Below are positions 63,094 through 64,000 of a stretch of DNA of 64,000 nt, piece after piece (position 1 is the stretch's first letter; every line of letters starts with the position of its first letter). The translations under genes were made by a program, and so were the position numbers. The DNA lies in NCBI GenBank assembly GCA_964599655.1, contig CAZRGV010000013.1, forward strand, positions 1 through 64,000. The letters run 5' to 3'. The notes beneath the pieces are model-generated. The model did not search any database. It saw only the letters and a list, made by a program, of their open reading frames with translations, and had not been told where the DNA came from. The DNA comes from CAZRGV01 sp964599655. Lineage in GTDB: Bacteria > Planctomycetota > Planctomycetia > Isosphaerales > Isosphaeraceae.

Positions 63094-63582
63094 TCAGGAC
63101 GGTCGGGAAAGGCGATCGGCGAGCTGGCTGGCAATCTCGCGGGGCAGAGCCAGTTGAAACCGGCGAGCGGGACCAGGTTCGGGCTCGATCCGGATCCACC
63201 AGGCACCGGCCGGAAGGCGGTCGGCCACTCGGTCGGCCCACTCGACCAGGCAAAGCCCCCCCGCATCCCAGTAATCCGACGCTCCGAGGGCGTCGAATTC
63301 ATCGGGATCGGCCAGGCGATACGTGTCGAAGTGGTAGACGCGCAGCCGGCCTTCGTACTCGTGGATCAGAACGAAGGTTGGGCTGGCGATGGCCCCCGGC
63401 TCGACCCCCAGGGCCTCGGCCATGGCGCGAACGAGGCGGGTCTTGCCCGCGCCCAGGGGGCCGACCAAACCGATGGTGGTCCCTGGCACGACCTGATCGG
63501 CCAAAACCCGGCCAAGCCGCTCGGTCTCGCCCTCGTCGGCCACCTCGATCGTCAGTCCCTCGGGGGTCGTCTCGATCTTCAT
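63094..63582 (-). CDS. tsaE: tRNA threonylcarbamoyladenosine biosynthesis ATPase TsaE
   Basis: The 162-residue P-loop protein has Walker A GLVGPLGAGKTRLVRAMAEALG, then ASPTFVLIHEYEGRLRVYHFDTYRL and LCLVEWADRV, the standard TsaE (YjeE) pattern. With TsaB and TsaD it makes the t6A37 modification on ANN-decoding tRNAs in the cytoplasm. The start ATG is 16 nt after the thiL stop, so the two form an operon. Length is normal for the family. Confidence 0.95.
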   Translation of the reverse strand: MKIETTPEGLTIEVADEGETERLGRVLADQVVPGTTIGLVGPLGAGKTRLVRAMAEALGVEPGAIASPTFVLIHEYEGRLRVYHFDTYRLADPDEFDALGASDYWDAGGLCLVEWADRVADRLPAGAWWIRIEPEPGPARRFQLALPREIASQLADRLSRPS

Positions 63583-63598
63583 GCGGGCTCGGTCTCGT

Positions 63599-64000
63599 TC
63601 AAGGCGAGGTCAAATGGTCGAAGCCGCCTGGTTCCAGGGGCTCAATGACTCCGCGGTCTTTCTGGATCCGAAGCCCCGATTCGGCCGTGATGGTGCCCAC
63701 AGGCACGAGCCGGACCCCTTCGGGGGGCCGGTCCAGGAGGCGCCGGGCGTCCTCGGGAGCCAGCACGGCGCAGAGTTCGAAGTCCTCTCCGTCGAACAAG
63801 GCGTGATCGATCGGTTCGCGGCCGTCCTGGGCGGAGAGGATCGTCGCGTCGGGGTGGATGGGTAACGTCTTCGCGTCGAGCAAGGCGCCGAGGCCACCGC
63901 TCTCGTCGACGATGTGGCGCAGGTCCGAGGCCAGGCCGTCCGAGATGTCGATCAGGGCGTGAAGCCCCTTCCCCGCGGCCCTGTGGAGCGCCAGGGCCTC
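63599..64000 (-). CDS. thiL: Thiamine-monophosphate kinase, C-terminal part (5' end outside window)
   Basis: The open frame runs off the right edge at 64000 and ends at 63599; about 133 residues are present. The edge segment reads ALIDISDGLASDLRHIVDES, the ThiL metal/ATP-binding motif, then LDAKTLPIHPDA and DHALFDGEDFELCAVL, typical of the C-terminal half. ThiL phosphorylates thiamine monophosphate to thiamine pyrophosphate. It is upstream of tsaE on the same strand. Confidence 0.93.
   Translation of the reverse strand, partial: EALALHRAAGKGLHALIDISDGLASDLRHIVDESGGLGALLDAKTLPIHPDATILSAQDGREPIDHALFDGEDFELCAVLAPEDARRLLDRPPEGVRLVPVGTITAESGLRIQKDRGVIEPLEPGGFDHLTSP

Noticed and set aside
1..64000. 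CRISPR arrays, tRNA or rRNA genes, insertion sequences
   Set aside because: No regularly spaced direct repeats, cloverleaf-like sequences or transposase motifs were found on reading; a covariance-model scan would be decisive for tRNAs.

Overview
The window is high-GC bacterial DNA from a planctomycete, most likely of the Isosphaeraceae/Gemmataceae type. I infer this from the density of families that are planctomycete hallmarks: a DUF1559 pseudopilin with the H-X9-DG signature, three DUF1501 Tat-exported proteins, two DUF1549/DUF1553 proteins (one with a Planctomycete cytochrome C domain), a giant PVC-type CxxCH haem protein, DUF1080, an ECF sigma factor with an unusual anti-sigma partner, and DUF1570. 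No tRNA, rRNA, CRISPR array, transposase or integrase was seen. Three short runs of N (22792-22815, 29980-29994, 59661-59679) each interrupt a coding sequence. Two of them have lengths that break the frame of otherwise intact genes.

Layout. 1-930: end of a DUF1559 gene and a small lipoprotein, each followed by a terminator-like hairpin. 1111-1175: first copy of a GTGGGCA-type palindromic repeat. 1224-2414 (-): MalK-type ABC ATPase. 2661-8700 (+): DUF1501, DUF1549/1553, Uma2 nuclease, DUF1501. 9040-10619 (+): ECF sigma factor and a membrane anti-sigma factor whose outer domain looks like a DUF1559 pseudopilin. 10664-17849 (-): NUDIX hydrolase, aminotransferase, universal stress protein, ilvE, a LolD/LolC-E transporter pair with the second repeat copy between its genes, and lysS. 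18008-22521: glyoxalase-like protein (+), then LarA-like racemase, DUF1080 and an AI-2E-family permease with a degenerate B12-binding-like tail (-). 22776-32442 (+): aldo/keto reductase, a polytopic membrane protein, the giant PVC haem protein and RtcB. 32449-33432 (-): sulfotransferase.

33635-48148 is mostly + strand: RecQ, then two small minus-strand genes (VOC and EVE proteins), RimO, a frameshifted family-16 glycoside hydrolase, PgsA, UppP and an AddB-AddA pair joined by an ATGA overlap. 48187-55066 (-): DUF1570 peptidase-like protein and a DUF1501/PSCyt1-DUF1553 operon. 55541 (+): small orphan protein. 55933-61076 (-): a five-gene sugar-acid operon. 61612-64000 (-): an AAA+ ATPase, TsaE and the 3' part of ThiL.

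The most coherent system is the 55933-61076 operon. Read in transcription order it encodes a plant-type L-galactose dehydrogenase homologue, a zinc-dependent L-galactonate-5-dehydrogenase-like enzyme, a tagaturonate reductase, a TIM-barrel sugar epimerase/isomerase and a COG3618-type lactonase. Together these give a nearly complete oxidative route from L-galactose (or a close relative such as L-fucose) through the lactone, L-galactonate and D-tagaturonate to D-altronate. The last codons and stop of the isomerase gene are supplied by a perfect 15-bp inverted repeat that looks like a dispersed hairpin element. Other points of interest are the pseudopilin-like anti-sigma factor, the AddA subunit without a visible nuclease site, the AI-2E permease with a B12-type C-terminal module, and the multi-domain PVC haem protein.
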